NCBI RefSeq assembly: GCF_015291665.1
Contig: NZ_CP030048.1
Location: 6,262,001-6,326,000, forward strand
DNA: 64,000 nt
Source of the DNA: Bradyrhizobium sp. CCBAU 53338
GTDB taxonomy: Bacteria; Pseudomonadota; Alphaproteobacteria; Rhizobiales; Xanthobacteraceae
Direction of reading: 5' to 3'
Shown: positions 27,334 through 37,436 of the stretch, in pieces
Position numbering within the stretch: position 1 is the stretch's first letter
Layout: the number at the start of each line of letters is the position of its first letter
Position numbers and translations under genes: made by a program
The notes under the pieces: model-generated
The model's input: the letters and a program-made list of their open reading frames with translations, nothing else
Databases searched by the model: none
Told to the model about the DNA's origin: nothing

Positions 27334-27636
27334 TCGCCGCCTCCTTGGTGTGGAGCTCGGCCCATGATTGGGTCGGCAAATGCAGATGCTCTGCCCGTCC
27401 CCGAGATTTGGCAAGCATCAAACGTCGCTGCGGTGCGTCGTCAGTTCGTCGTATCGCTATCGATCGATGTTCCACCTCTCCCGAAGGTCGGATCGCATCG
27501 AAAGATGCGATCCGGGTGAAGGTTACAGTCTCACTAAACGCGACGGCCCCTCACCCGGATTGCTACCGCCATCCGACCTCTCCCCGTCGGGGAGAGGTAA
27601 AGAGAAAGAGATCCTCGCCTGCAATGACGGAACGCC
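27334..27636. other. Intergenic region with palindromic repeat
   Basis: This 303-base stretch holds the EF-G-like promoter region and, at 27576-27598, a perfect ACCTCTCCCCG-T-CGGGGAGAGGT palindrome of the dispersed family. A weaker hairpin (GGATCGCATC/GATGCGATCC) lies at about 27489-27513. No supported gene. Confidence 0.55.
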
Positions 27637-28116
27637 TTAACGGCCTGGACGGAGTTCCAGGCTTTCGAGTCCAGCGGCAACGTTGAGGCCGACCTGGCCC
27701 TGCACGCTGAGCGGCTGAAGCGCGATCGAATTGTTGGAGCCGCCGACCAGCACGTTGCCGCCGAGGCCGACGCCGACCGAGGCGCTGCCCTGCGCACCGG
27801 CATAGTTGCCGGAGAGATCACCGGGGCCGAGGCGATTGACCGGTGCGAACACGCCCCAGGCGAGCGACGTCTCCTGGGTGATGCCGAGGTCGATGCCGAC
27901 CTTGCGGATCGTTGCAATGTAGCGGTCCTCGGGCAGACCGTCGGCGCGCAGCACGCAGCCGAGATTGGTCACCGATCCCACCACGAAGCCGATGCTGGCG
28001 CCGCCGCGGCATTCGAGCACGCCGACCCGTACCAGCCGCGACTGCGCGCTGGCACCCGCGATGGAAGCGACGAGGCACGCAGCAGTGAGTCCGGCGAGGA
28101 GGAGTGAGCGGTGCAT
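27637..28116 (-). CDS. DUF992 domain exported protein
   Basis: The 159-residue precursor has a clear signal peptide (MHRSLLLAGLTAACLVASIAGASA). The mature protein reads RVGVLECRGGASIGFVVGSV with a paired cysteine in TNLGCVLRADG, then a Gly-rich beta segment ending SVQGQVGLNVAAGLESLELRP. This matches the DUF992 pattern, an alphaproteobacterial periplasmic family without known function. The two cysteines could form a disulfide. The start at 28116 is fixed by the signal peptide. It is 110 bases downstream of the aatA terminator. Confidence 0.82.
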   Translation of the reverse strand: MHRSLLLAGLTAACLVASIAGASAQSRLVRVGVLECRGGASIGFVVGSVTNLGCVLRADGLPEDRYIATIRKVGIDLGITQETSLAWGVFAPVNRLGPGDLSGNYAGAQGSASVGVGLGGNVLVGGSNNSIALQPLSVQGQVGLNVAAGLESLELRPGR

Positions 28117-28225
28117 GAATGTCTCCGGCAATGAATGTGATGCGAGCAAAGAGGCGCGGCAGGAAGCCGCAGGGCGTTCTATGCCACAAGTGGCATGAGC
28201 GTGCCAGATCGCGCGGGCGTGAAAG

Positions 28226-28254
28226 AAAAAGGGCCCGCGCGAAGCGGGCCCTTT
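28226..28254 (-). terminator. Terminator of aspartate aminotransferase gene
   Basis: An 11-bp stem AAAGGGCCCGC/GCGGGCCCTTT with a 5-nt loop is followed on the minus strand by TTTTT (A run at 28226-28230). It lies about 24 bases past the stop codon. Confidence 0.85.
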
Positions 28255-28277
28255 CGTATCGGATCGTACCTGCAAGC

Positions 28278-30020
<1,743 letters not shown>

Positions 30021-30671
30021 ATGTACAAGCTCTATTCGATGCAACGCTCGGGCAACAGCTACAAGGTCCGCCTTGCGCTGGCGCTGTTGAACGTACCCTA
30101 CGAGGCGGTCGAGGTGGACATTCTGCGTGGCGAGAGCCGCACGCCTGATTTCCTGACCAAGAACCCGTCCGGCCAGGTGCCGCTGCTCGAGGTCGGCGAC
30201 AACCGCTATCTCGCGGAGTCCAACGCCATCCTCTGGTACGTCGCCGTCGGCACGCCGCTGGCGCCGGAGAATCGGATCGATCGCGCCGAGGCGCTGCAAT
30301 GGATGTTCTTCGAGCAGCATGCACTCGAACCAAATATCGGCGCCGCCTATTTCTGGCTGTCGCTGGTCAAGGGTGGCCGCGACCTGCAGACCCACGCGCT
30401 GGAGGACTGGATGGAGCGCGGCTATGGCGCGCTCCAGGTGATGGAGAACCATCTCAAGACCAACGACTACTTCGCAGCGCGTCAGCTCACGGTCGCCGAC
30501 ATCGCGCTGTACGGCTACACCCACCTCGCCGACCGTTGCGACTTCGACCTGGAGCCGTTCCCGGCGATCCGGGACTGGCTCAAGCGCGTCGAGGCGGCGC
30601 CGGGCTTCGTGGCGATGGACTGGCGTCCCGCCGACATCGACGATCCCGCCAGCATCGCGGCCGGAGCCTGA
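30021..30671 (+). CDS. Glutathione S-transferase family protein
   Basis: The 216-residue GST begins MYKLYSMQRSGNSYKVRLAL. It has the cis-Pro segment NPSGQVPLLEV, AESNAILWYVA for glutathione binding, and the helical C-terminal motif LTVADIALYGYTHLAD. It resembles the beta/YfcG-like or unclassified bacterial GSTs; S10 or Y6 could be the thiol-activating residue. The upstream region is long (540 bases), and it is followed by a small membrane protein gene 155 bases downstream. Confidence 0.9.
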   Translation: MYKLYSMQRSGNSYKVRLALALLNVPYEAVEVDILRGESRTPDFLTKNPSGQVPLLEVGDNRYLAESNAILWYVAVGTPLAPENRIDRAEALQWMFFEQHALEPNIGAAYFWLSLVKGGRDLQTHALEDWMERGYGALQVMENHLKTNDYFAARQLTVADIALYGYTHLADRCDFDLEPFPAIRDWLKRVEAAPGFVAMDWRPADIDDPASIAAGA

Positions 30672-30826
30672 AATCCGGTGCGGCGTTAAGAAATAGCGGG
30701 GGTTGCGTTAACCTTTGCCCCAATCCGGCCATGTTCGGCGCGATTGCCGCCCCAATATTGCCGGTTGAAATTGTGAAGTTATTCGGCGTCGCGGGTGATT
30801 CGCTCGCACGTTGAAGGATTTAGACC

Positions 30827-31003
30827 ATGATTCGGGCGTCCGGCACGGTCGGCTTTCAGGGCCAGACCGATACCGTCTCGTCTTCCCGGCTAGCCAGCGC
30901 GGTCGCGGCCTCGCTCGCCGTCGCCGCCCTCTCGCTGTGCCTGATCGTCACCCTCACGGTGCTGTCGACCAAGGCGACCATGGCGATGGGTCTGCCGGTC
31001 TGA
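30827..31003 (+). CDS. Small single-pass membrane protein
   Basis: The 58-residue ORF starts at ATG 30827 (MIRASGTVGFQGQTDTVSSS) and ends TGA at 31001-31003. The polar N-terminal 25 residues are followed by one hydrophobic helix (AVAASLAVAALSLCLIVTLT) and a short tail. Codon use is strongly G/C at the third position, like its neighbours, which supports coding. GAAGGA lies upstream at moderate spacing. Function unknown. Confidence 0.55.
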   Translation: MIRASGTVGFQGQTDTVSSSRLASAVAASLAVAALSLCLIVTLTVLSTKATMAMGLPV

Positions 31004-31076
31004 TCGCCGTTTCATCCTCGACAGCCTTCAAGGTGCCGCGCGGCCCCGCGCCTGATGGCATCGCGACGGGACGCCG

Positions 31077-31232
31077 ATGAAATCGCCTGTGGTCATCGTT
31101 GCAATCACCCTGACAGCAGCCATCCTGGTTGCGGCGTCGCTGTTGATCTTCGTCGGCACCCGCAAGGCGCCGGGGACGTCGACATGGAATGCGCCCGGGC
31201 AACAGCGCATCATGCACGCGCATTTGGTCTAA
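31077..31232 (+). CDS. Small single-pass membrane protein
   Basis: The 51-residue ORF runs from ATG 31077 to TAA 31230-31232. The product is MKSPVVIVAITLTAAILVAA, then SLLIFVG, then a polar tail with TSTWNAPGQQRIMHAHLV. It has one membrane helix and a positively charged cytoplasmic start. GGGACG lies at reasonable spacing. It follows the 30827 gene by 73 bases and may be co-transcribed with it. Function unknown; support is moderate. Confidence 0.5.
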   Translation: MKSPVVIVAITLTAAILVAASLLIFVGTRKAPGTSTWNAPGQQRIMHAHLV

Positions 31233-31363
31233 AATCATCCGAAAGCTTTGAGCGCGCAGGCAAGCTCCGCTTAAGCGCGCTGCGTGAAATCGCATTGCGC
31301 TCGCGCAGCCATGCGTCAGTCTGGCGGCCTTATTTCGTTCAGGGAGGAACGAGCGAGGGCCCC

Positions 31364-32170
31364 ATGCGGTTCGGATGGCGCGCCATCTCAGGTCCCGTGC
31401 TGACGGCAGCGATTGCTCTGCTGGCGATCGTGCTCGATCGCGCCGTTCCCCTTCCCTCGCCAGCGCCGCTGTTCGTCTGCGTTGTCGCGCTTGCCGGCGC
31501 GCTGTCGGGCCTTGCCTCCGCCATGACCAGCGCGGCCTTCGCCGTAGCGGGCGCTGCACTGTTCTTCCTTGGCCATCGTGCCATGCCCCTCCCTGCCGCC
31601 GCCGATCTGGTCGGGCTCCTCGCGGTGACGGCCTTCGGCACCGCTGCCATCACCGGCCTGATGCGCGAACGCCTGCTCGCAGCTCTCGCCGCCGAGCGGC
31701 ACAACCACGCCACCGCGGCGCGGCTGTCGGCCGCGCTCGATCAGGTCGATATCGGCATCGTGCTGCTCGATGCCGAGACCCGCGCCGAATTCATCAACCG
31801 CGCCTTCCGCGATTACTTCGCGCTGCCGGACGAGAAGGCCGACGATAGGCCGCCCTTCATCGCGCTGATGTATCACGGCCGCGACACCGGCGCGTTCGAG
31901 CTGCCGGAGGACGAGCTCGGCGTCTTCATCGCGCAGCGCATGGAGATGGTGCGGATCGGCGACGCCACCCCGATCAACATCGCCTTGCGCAACGGCGAGG
32001 TGCTGCGCTTCGTCTGCACCGCGCTGCCCGACGGCGGCCGCATGCTGAGCTACACGCCGGTGACCGACCTCGTGCGCCACACCGACGCGCCGGCGCGCGG
32101 GGATTATTATCGTTCGCTGCGCGATCCCGCGAGCCGCAAGCTGATCCGATATCTGCGCGTTGCGGAGTGA
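31364..32170 (+). CDS. Membrane-anchored PAS domain protein
   Basis: The 268-residue protein has three or four hydrophobic helices in the first 105 residues (AAIALLAIVLDRAVPLPSPAP, LFVCVVALAGALSGLASA, and two more). A cytoplasmic PAS domain of the PAS-7 type follows, from about 125: LDQVDIGIVLLDAETRAEF, then GEVLRFVCTALPDGGRMLSY. There is no kinase, cyclase or phosphodiesterase domain, so its output partner is unknown. The start at 31364 is chosen because the membrane helices begin right after it, and GAGGG precedes it. Confidence 0.75.
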   Translation: MRFGWRAISGPVLTAAIALLAIVLDRAVPLPSPAPLFVCVVALAGALSGLASAMTSAAFAVAGAALFFLGHRAMPLPAAADLVGLLAVTAFGTAAITGLMRERLLAALAAERHNHATAARLSAALDQVDIGIVLLDAETRAEFINRAFRDYFALPDEKADDRPPFIALMYHGRDTGAFELPEDELGVFIAQRMEMVRIGDATPINIALRNGEVLRFVCTALPDGGRMLSYTPVTDLVRHTDAPARGDYYRSLRDPASRKLIRYLRVAE

Positions 32171-32251
32171 CGCGCGACAACGCGATTGATCCGCAGCGCC
32201 ATCATCCGTATCAAGGACGCCTCATCGGCCCTTCGATCACGGATTTCCCAG

Positions 32252-32707
32252 ATGTCGCTCATCATTCGCTCGGTCACAAGGCAGGATTACGATCAATGGC
32301 TACCGTTGTGGGACGGCTACAACGCCTTCTACGGCCGCTCCGGTCCGACCGCGCTCGCGCCCGAGATCACCAAGACGACCTGGCAGCGCTTCTTCGATGC
32401 CTATGAGCCGGTGCATGCGCTGGTCGCCGAGAGCGAAGGCAAGCTGCTCGGGCTCACGCACTATCTGTTCCATCGCAGCACAACCGCGATCGAGCCGTCC
32501 TGCTATCTGCAGGACCTGTTCACGAACGAGGCCGCGCGCGGCAGGGGCGTCGGCTCGGCGCTGATCCATGGCGTGTACGAGCGCGCCAAAATCGCGGGCT
32601 CGCCTCGGGTCTACTGGCAGACTCACGAGACCAACACCACGGCTCAGAGCCTGTACGACAAGGTCGCGGAACGCTCAGGCTTCATCGTCTACCGCAAGAT
32701 CTTCTGA
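32252..32707 (+). CDS. GNAT family N-acetyltransferase
   Basis: The 151-residue GNAT starts MSLIIRSVTRQDYDQWLPLW. It shows motif A in LQDLFTNEAARGRGVGSALIHGVYE (R-G-x-G-V-G) and motif B with WQTHETNTTAQSLYDKVAERSGFIVY. The pattern is that of RimI-like or aminoglycoside-type small GNATs; the substrate is unknown. The start at 32252 is taken in preference to 32186, because the family begins near here. The gene is isolated between two intergenic spacers. Confidence 0.85.
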   Translation: MSLIIRSVTRQDYDQWLPLWDGYNAFYGRSGPTALAPEITKTTWQRFFDAYEPVHALVAESEGKLLGLTHYLFHRSTTAIEPSCYLQDLFTNEAARGRGVGSALIHGVYERAKIAGSPRVYWQTHETNTTAQSLYDKVAERSGFIVYRKIF

Positions 32708-32970
32708 CGGCCACCGGGCGGCGAGCCTGTGGATAACTCCTGATGTCACCGGCGCGTTACACACCGCGACTACCTTGCAGTCGCGTCTGATCAGGCCCCC
32801 CGTCACCGATCAAGCGCCCCAAGCGGTCCCCGTCAGTCGCCGCGTCTGACAGGGGCCGCATTTTTTTGCCCGGCCTCTCGTGCCGGCATGGCAGCAACGC
32901 AGGCGACCGCTTGCCGGTGCAGCGCACCGCGGTCACAATGGGCGCCTGCTTCGTTCTCACAGGATCTCCC

Positions 32971-33912
32971 ATGGAAATTCGTAATCTCGGCGGCTCCGGC
33001 CTGCGCGTGTCCGCGGTCGGGCTCGGCTGCAACAATTTCGGCCAGCGTATCGACCTCGAAGCCTCGCGCAAGGTGATCCACCGCGCGCTCGATCTCGGCA
33101 TCACGCTGTTCGACACCGCCGACATTTATTCGAACAGGGGCGGCTCGGAAAACGTGCTCGGCGCCGTGCTCGGCGACCGCCGCAAGGACATCGTGCTGGC
33201 GACGAAATACTCCAAGCCGATGACCGAGGACGGCACAAAGCAGGGCGCCTCGCGCCGCTACATCATGGACGCGGTCGAAGCGAGCCTGAAGCGGCTGAAG
33301 ACCGACTACATCGATCTCTATCAGCAGCACGACTATGACCCGCTGACGCCGATCGAGGAGAGTCTGCGCGCGCTGGACGATCTCGTCCGGCAGGGCAAGG
33401 TGCGCTACATCGGCAATTCGAATTTTCCGGCCTGGCGGATCGCCGAAGCGGAATACGTCGCGCGCGCGATGAATGTCTCCAGGTTCGTCTCCTGCCAGGA
33501 CGAATACTCGCTCGTCGTGCGCGACATCGAGAAGGATCTGCTGCCGGTCGCGCAGGAATACAAGCTCGGCCTGTTGCCGTTCTTCCCGCTCGCAAGCGGA
33601 CTTTTGACCGGCAAGTACAAGCGCGGCGTGGCCGCGCCCGACAATACCCGCTTCGGCCAGACACCGCGGCTGCGCGACCGCTACGTCACGCCGCGCAACG
33701 AAGACATCGTCGAGAAGCTCCAGGCCTTTGCGACGGCGCGCGGGCACTCGATGCTCGAGCTCGCCTTCTCCTGGCTCGCCGCCCGTCCGCAGGTGTCGAG
33801 CGTGATCGCCGGCGCCACCCGGGCCGAACAGGTCGAGCAGAACGTCAAGGCGATCGCCTGGCAGCTCAGCGCCGAGGAGATGGCGGAGATCGACAGGATC
33901 ACGCTGGGCTAA
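32971..33912 (+). CDS. Aldo/keto reductase
   Basis: The 313-residue (beta/alpha)8 NADPH-dependent oxidoreductase carries the catalytic tetrad: D51 and Y53 in FDTADIYSN, K79 in LATKYSKP and H120 in YQQHDYD. The NADPH-binding region is GATRAEQVEQNVKA near residues 270-290. It belongs to the YajO/YghZ-like group and probably reduces aldehydes or ketones. AGGAT precedes ATG 32971. It ends 16 bases before the convergent IsdG-like gene. Confidence 0.9.
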   Translation: MEIRNLGGSGLRVSAVGLGCNNFGQRIDLEASRKVIHRALDLGITLFDTADIYSNRGGSENVLGAVLGDRRKDIVLATKYSKPMTEDGTKQGASRRYIMDAVEASLKRLKTDYIDLYQQHDYDPLTPIEESLRALDDLVRQGKVRYIGNSNFPAWRIAEAEYVARAMNVSRFVSCQDEYSLVVRDIEKDLLPVAQEYKLGLLPFFPLASGLLTGKYKRGVAAPDNTRFGQTPRLRDRYVTPRNEDIVEKLQAFATARGHSMLELAFSWLAARPQVSSVIAGATRAEQVEQNVKAIAWQLSAEEMAEIDRITLG

Positions 33913-33928
33913 CGTTGAGGATGCGGCG

Positions 33929-34252
33929 CTACTTGGCGCCGCGTCCCACGGTCTGCTTGACCTCGAAACCTTCGAACTGGGGATGGCCCTGATAGAGCGG
34001 CTTGTTGTCCCCGGCGCGGGCATGCGCTGCGCGGAACGCCTCCGACCTGGTCCAGGCCTCGAACGCGGCATGGTTCGCCCACACTGTGTGCGAGGCGTAC
34101 AGCGTATGGTCCTCGAGCTCCGGCCCCTTCAGCAGATGGAATTCGACGAAGCCCGGCACCTTGTCCAGATGCGTGTCGCGCGACGCCCAGACCTGCTCGA
34201 AGGCAGCCTCTGAGCCTTTGGTGACTCGGAAGCGGTTCATGGCGATGTACAT
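33929..34252 (-). CDS. Antibiotic-biosynthesis monooxygenase fold protein, IsdG/HmuQ-like
   Basis: The 107-residue protein MYIAMNRFRVTKGSEAAFEQ has the ABM ferredoxin-like fold. The NRF, W30 in QVWASRD and H75-region (AAFEAWTRSEAFRAAHARAG) pattern resembles the IsdG/HmuQ heme-degrading monooxygenases, which open heme to release iron. No heme-uptake genes are adjacent, so the heme role is an inference from family resemblance. AGGAGAG lies upstream, fixing the start at 34252. It may instead be a quinol or generic ABM protein. Confidence 0.7.
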   Translation of the reverse strand: MYIAMNRFRVTKGSEAAFEQVWASRDTHLDKVPGFVEFHLLKGPELEDHTLYASHTVWANHAAFEAWTRSEAFRAAHARAGDNKPLYQGHPQFEGFEVKQTVGRGAK

Positions 34253-34338
34253 GACTTGTCTCTCCTGATGCTCACGCAATCATGTCGTTATTCCGCGACG
34301 CGCCGCAAGCCGCGAGCGCGCAATGACGGCGACGGTGG

Positions 34339-35562
34339 CTAAGCCACCAACCCCTTCATCGGCCTTGCGCTTGCGCTGTCCGGGAACACCGTCTGGGCCA
34401 GCACCTGATCCGACAGGCCGAACTGGCCTTGCAGCACGCCCTTGATCACGGAGCGCAGATCGGTGGTCGGCTTGAGGTCGCGGCCTTCATAGAGATTGGC
34501 GGGCTTGAGCCCCGGCCAGTCCGAGATGACGCGGCCGCCTTTCACGGCGCCGCCGGCGAGCAGCGCGATGGTGCCGGTGCCGTGGTCGGTGCCGTCGGTG
34601 CCGTTGATGCGCGCGGTACGGCCGAACTCGGTGGCGACGACGACGACGGTGTCGCGCCAGCGATCGCCGAGGCCGCTTTCGAATTCGGCGAGCGCGCCGT
34701 CGAGACCGCCGAGCAGGAAGGCGAGCCGCCCGACCGGACCGCCCTCATTGGCATGCGTATCCCAGCCGTCGAAGGCGAGTGCGGCGATGCGCGGGCCGTC
34801 ATCGGCGGCCATCAGCTTGGCCGCGCCGCGTGCGACCTGACGCATCTGGGCGACCTGGTTGCCGGGCTTCGGCTTCATGTCGTCGCCACTCGCGGCCTTC
34901 TCCAGTTGGAGGCCCTGCGACAGCGCCGACGCAAGCGCCGGATCACGATGACGGTAGAGATCGACGAGGCGCATCGCGGTGTCGTCGTCGGCCTGCGGCA
35001 GCGCGACCGGCGCCCAGCCGACCGTCGGCGCACTGCCGCGCAGCACCAACGGCGTGGTCGGGCCGACCGCGAGTCCGCTCGACACGCGCTCGCCGCGCGG
35101 CAGCGCCTCGAGCGCGCGGTTGAGCCAGCCGGACTGCACGCGGCCCGGACCGCCATAGCCGCTTTCGAGCACGTCCTGGCCGTCGAAATGCGAGCGGTCG
35201 CGGTAAGGCGTCGAGACGGCGTGGATCACCGCCGCATGCTGCGCGCGATACATCCGCGCGAATTCCGGCATGGACGGATGCAGACCGAAGAAGGAATCGA
35301 GCATCAGCGCGGGATGTGCGCCATTGGACGCGAGCGCGATCGAGCCGTGCAGGCCGGCATAATCGGGGTCGCCGATCGGAGCCACGGTCGCGAGCCCGTC
35401 GAGCGCGCCGCGCAGGATCACCACGACCAGACGCGGATCGTGCCCGTCGGCCGCGCGCGCGAATTTCGGCAAATAAGCCCAGGCGGCGAAGGAAGCGCCG
35501 CCGAGCAGCAGACCACGGCGCGAGGTGAGGAGCCGGTTTTCGACGCAGTCGATCATCTTCAT
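34339..35562 (-). CDS. DUF1501 family protein with Tat signal
   Basis: The 407-residue protein begins with a twin-arginine signal (SRRGLLLGGASFAAWAYLPK), which implies folded export. The body has the DUF1501 pattern seen in alkaline-phosphatase/sulfatase-superfamily proteins: VVVILRGALDGLATVAP, RSHFDGQDVLESG, WDTHANEGGPVGRLAFLLGG and VVVATEFGRTARINGTDGTDHGTG, with conserved Asp, His and Thr likely binding metal. ATG 35560-35562 overlaps the TGA of the upstream DUF1800 gene (ATGA), implying translational coupling; ATG 35556 also has well-placed AGGAG. Substrate unknown. Confidence 0.85.
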   Translation of the reverse strand: MKMIDCVENRLLTSRRGLLLGGASFAAWAYLPKFARAADGHDPRLVVVILRGALDGLATVAPIGDPDYAGLHGSIALASNGAHPALMLDSFFGLHPSMPEFARMYRAQHAAVIHAVSTPYRDRSHFDGQDVLESGYGGPGRVQSGWLNRALEALPRGERVSSGLAVGPTTPLVLRGSAPTVGWAPVALPQADDDTAMRLVDLYRHRDPALASALSQGLQLEKAASGDDMKPKPGNQVAQMRQVARGAAKLMAADDGPRIAALAFDGWDTHANEGGPVGRLAFLLGGLDGALAEFESGLGDRWRDTVVVVATEFGRTARINGTDGTDHGTGTIALLAGGAVKGGRVISDWPGLKPANLYEGRDLKPTTDLRSVIKGVLQGQFGLSDQVLAQTVFPDSASARPMKGLVA

Positions 35563-37115
35563 CTCCTCTGCAATTCCGGCGACATCAGCAGCAGCGCCAG
35601 TGCCTGCTGGCGCGATTCCGCGCGCTCGATGGTTTTGCGCGTTTCGGCCGACGCCGCATCGGCGGCGGCGAATTCCAAGAGATCGAGCGGATCGATGTTG
35701 GGCCCGAGCCGCGCGCCCATCTGCGAGGCGATGTCGAGCCGCAGCTTGATGCCTTCGGGCGCCGCCCAGGCCGCAGCGGTGTCGGGGAAACCGTTGGGGC
35801 CGGCCGGGGTCCACAGCGGCTGGCCGAGCAGGTTCAGACTGTTGAGGTAGAAACCGGGATCCTCCGGCACCCGCGCGAGCAGCCGGCCGCTCGCGACCAG
35901 GAAATCGTAAGGCGAGCGCATCTTGGTCAGCGGCGCTTTCCACGCCTCATCGGAATCGACCAAAGCTGTCGCAAGCGCCTTGAGATCGCCGTCGGTCCTG
36001 ACGAAGACATCGCGCAACCGCGCCACCAGCGCCGGTGGCGGATCGTCGGCGACGAAGTGGCGGGCGAACTTGGTGGCGATGAAATTCGCGGTCGACGGAT
36101 GACGGGCGATGTCGGCGAGCGCGGCTTCGCCCTGTGCCAGCCCGGTCGGCTCATAGGTCTTGCCGAGCAGCATTTGCGGCCCGGGCTGGTGCGCATTGGC
36201 GTTGAACGCGAACGAGCCGGGTACGCCGAGTTGTCCCTTGCGGCCGGCAAAGGTCCAGCCGGTGATGATGCGCGCGAGCGAGGTGACGTCCCCCTGCGTA
36301 TAGCCGCCACCGACGCCGAGCGTATGCAGCTCCATGATCTCGCGCGCGAGGTTTTCGTTCAGTCCACGCTTGCGGTTCTGGCCCGCGCGCGAGTCCGGTC
36401 CGAGCGATTGCTGGTTGTCGAGGAAGAACAGCATCGCCGGATGCTGCTCGACCGCCTTCAGCATGTCGGCGAAGCAGCCGAGCACATGCGAGCGGATCGC
36501 CTCGCGCTCGAACGCGCCGGCCCACATCCGCGCCAGTTCGCCCTTGCTCGCGGAGATGCAGAAATGGTTGGACCAGAACACGACCAGGCGCTCGGTGAAG
36601 CCGCAATCGACCAGCATCGCGCGCTGCAGCCGCGCCAGCGCCTCGGTGCGAAAGGTCTTCTGGATCACGTTGAGCGGCTGTGCCGGCTTTGCAGCGGCCG
36701 GCGCGGCGGCGCCGGGCTGCATGGTGCCAGGCTTCATCGCGTTGTCGGCCGGCTTCGCTTCGGCCATCTGGCCTGCGATCTCGGTCACGACCGTGTTGAG
36801 CGAGAGATTGCGCCGCAACTGGTTGTCGGGCTTCTGTTCGGCAGGCGGTTGCGGCGCTTCTGTCGGCGCAGCGGCCTTCGCGGCCTCACGCGCCTGCTTG
36901 ACCTGGTCCTGATAGGCAAACGCCGCCTGCCCGAGTTGCGGCGTCGATTGCAGACCCGGCGCCTCCAGCAGCACGCCAAAGGGGCGCGCCAGCTCCGCCT
37001 TCACGAAACCGCGGGGATCGGAGGCCGCATTGATGAGATCGCCCGAGGCGCCGCCGCGGGCACCGAAGCCGAAGCGGTTCAGCGCGACGAGGGCGGCTTG
37101 CGAATCGCGGGCCAT
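35559..37115 (-). CDS. DUF1800 domain protein
   Basis: The 518-residue protein of the DUF1800 family begins ALVALNRFGFGARGGASGDL. The conserved segment YTQGDVTSLARIITGWTFAG and RKRGLNENLAREIMELHTLG occur near the middle. DUF1800 and DUF1501 genes are regularly paired and may work together outside the cytoplasm on a secreted polymer; neither has a known reaction. An Ala/Pro/Glu-rich stretch near 70-130 may be a flexible insert. No clear signal peptide is seen. The gene stop overlaps the start of its partner. Confidence 0.85.
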   Translation of the reverse strand: MARDSQAALVALNRFGFGARGGASGDLINAASDPRGFVKAELARPFGVLLEAPGLQSTPQLGQAAFAYQDQVKQAREAAKAAAPTEAPQPPAEQKPDNQLRRNLSLNTVVTEIAGQMAEAKPADNAMKPGTMQPGAAAPAAAKPAQPLNVIQKTFRTEALARLQRAMLVDCGFTERLVVFWSNHFCISASKGELARMWAGAFEREAIRSHVLGCFADMLKAVEQHPAMLFFLDNQQSLGPDSRAGQNRKRGLNENLAREIMELHTLGVGGGYTQGDVTSLARIITGWTFAGRKGQLGVPGSFAFNANAHQPGPQMLLGKTYEPTGLAQGEAALADIARHPSTANFIATKFARHFVADDPPPALVARLRDVFVRTDGDLKALATALVDSDEAWKAPLTKMRSPYDFLVASGRLLARVPEDPGFYLNSLNLLGQPLWTPAGPNGFPDTAAAWAAPEGIKLRLDIASQMGARLGPNIDPLDLLEFAAADAASAETRKTIERAESRQQALALLLMSPELQRR

Positions 37116-37229
37116 CGATTTGTCCTCCGCGCGTTGCCAACCGCTTTCCTGGTCCGTGCGCGGCGCCTAATATACCGCAGCGACGGATGAACCCGACATG
37201 AAAATGACGCCAAAGCTTTTGCGTAAATC

Positions 37230-37436
37230 ATGACAAATCCGAAAGAAATCGCGTTCACGTCACCGGCCCCGCGGCGCCTCGTTTGTTCCCGATGCGGCAC
37301 CGAGTTCGGCTGCGACTTGTCGGGCAATTGCTGGTGCGCGGAGGAAAGCGCCAAGCTGCCGATGCCGGTCAAGGGCGAGGATTGTCTGTGCCGGGAATGT
37401 TTGCGCAAGGCGGCGGCGGAGGCCGCGCAAGCCTAG
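37230..37436 (+). CDS. Cysteine-rich CWC-type zinc-ribbon protein
   Basis: The 68-residue protein has CSRCGTEFGCD, then CWC, then CLCRECL, the arrangement of the small cysteine-rich CWC family. Six or more cysteines probably bind zinc. Function unknown. Its TAG stop (37434-37436) overlaps by two bases the stop of the convergent GST-like gene, both being part of CTAG at 37433-37436. No strong ribosome site is visible before ATG 37230. Confidence 0.75.
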   Translation: MTNPKEIAFTSPAPRRLVCSRCGTEFGCDLSGNCWCAEESAKLPMPVKGEDCLCRECLRKAAAEAAQA

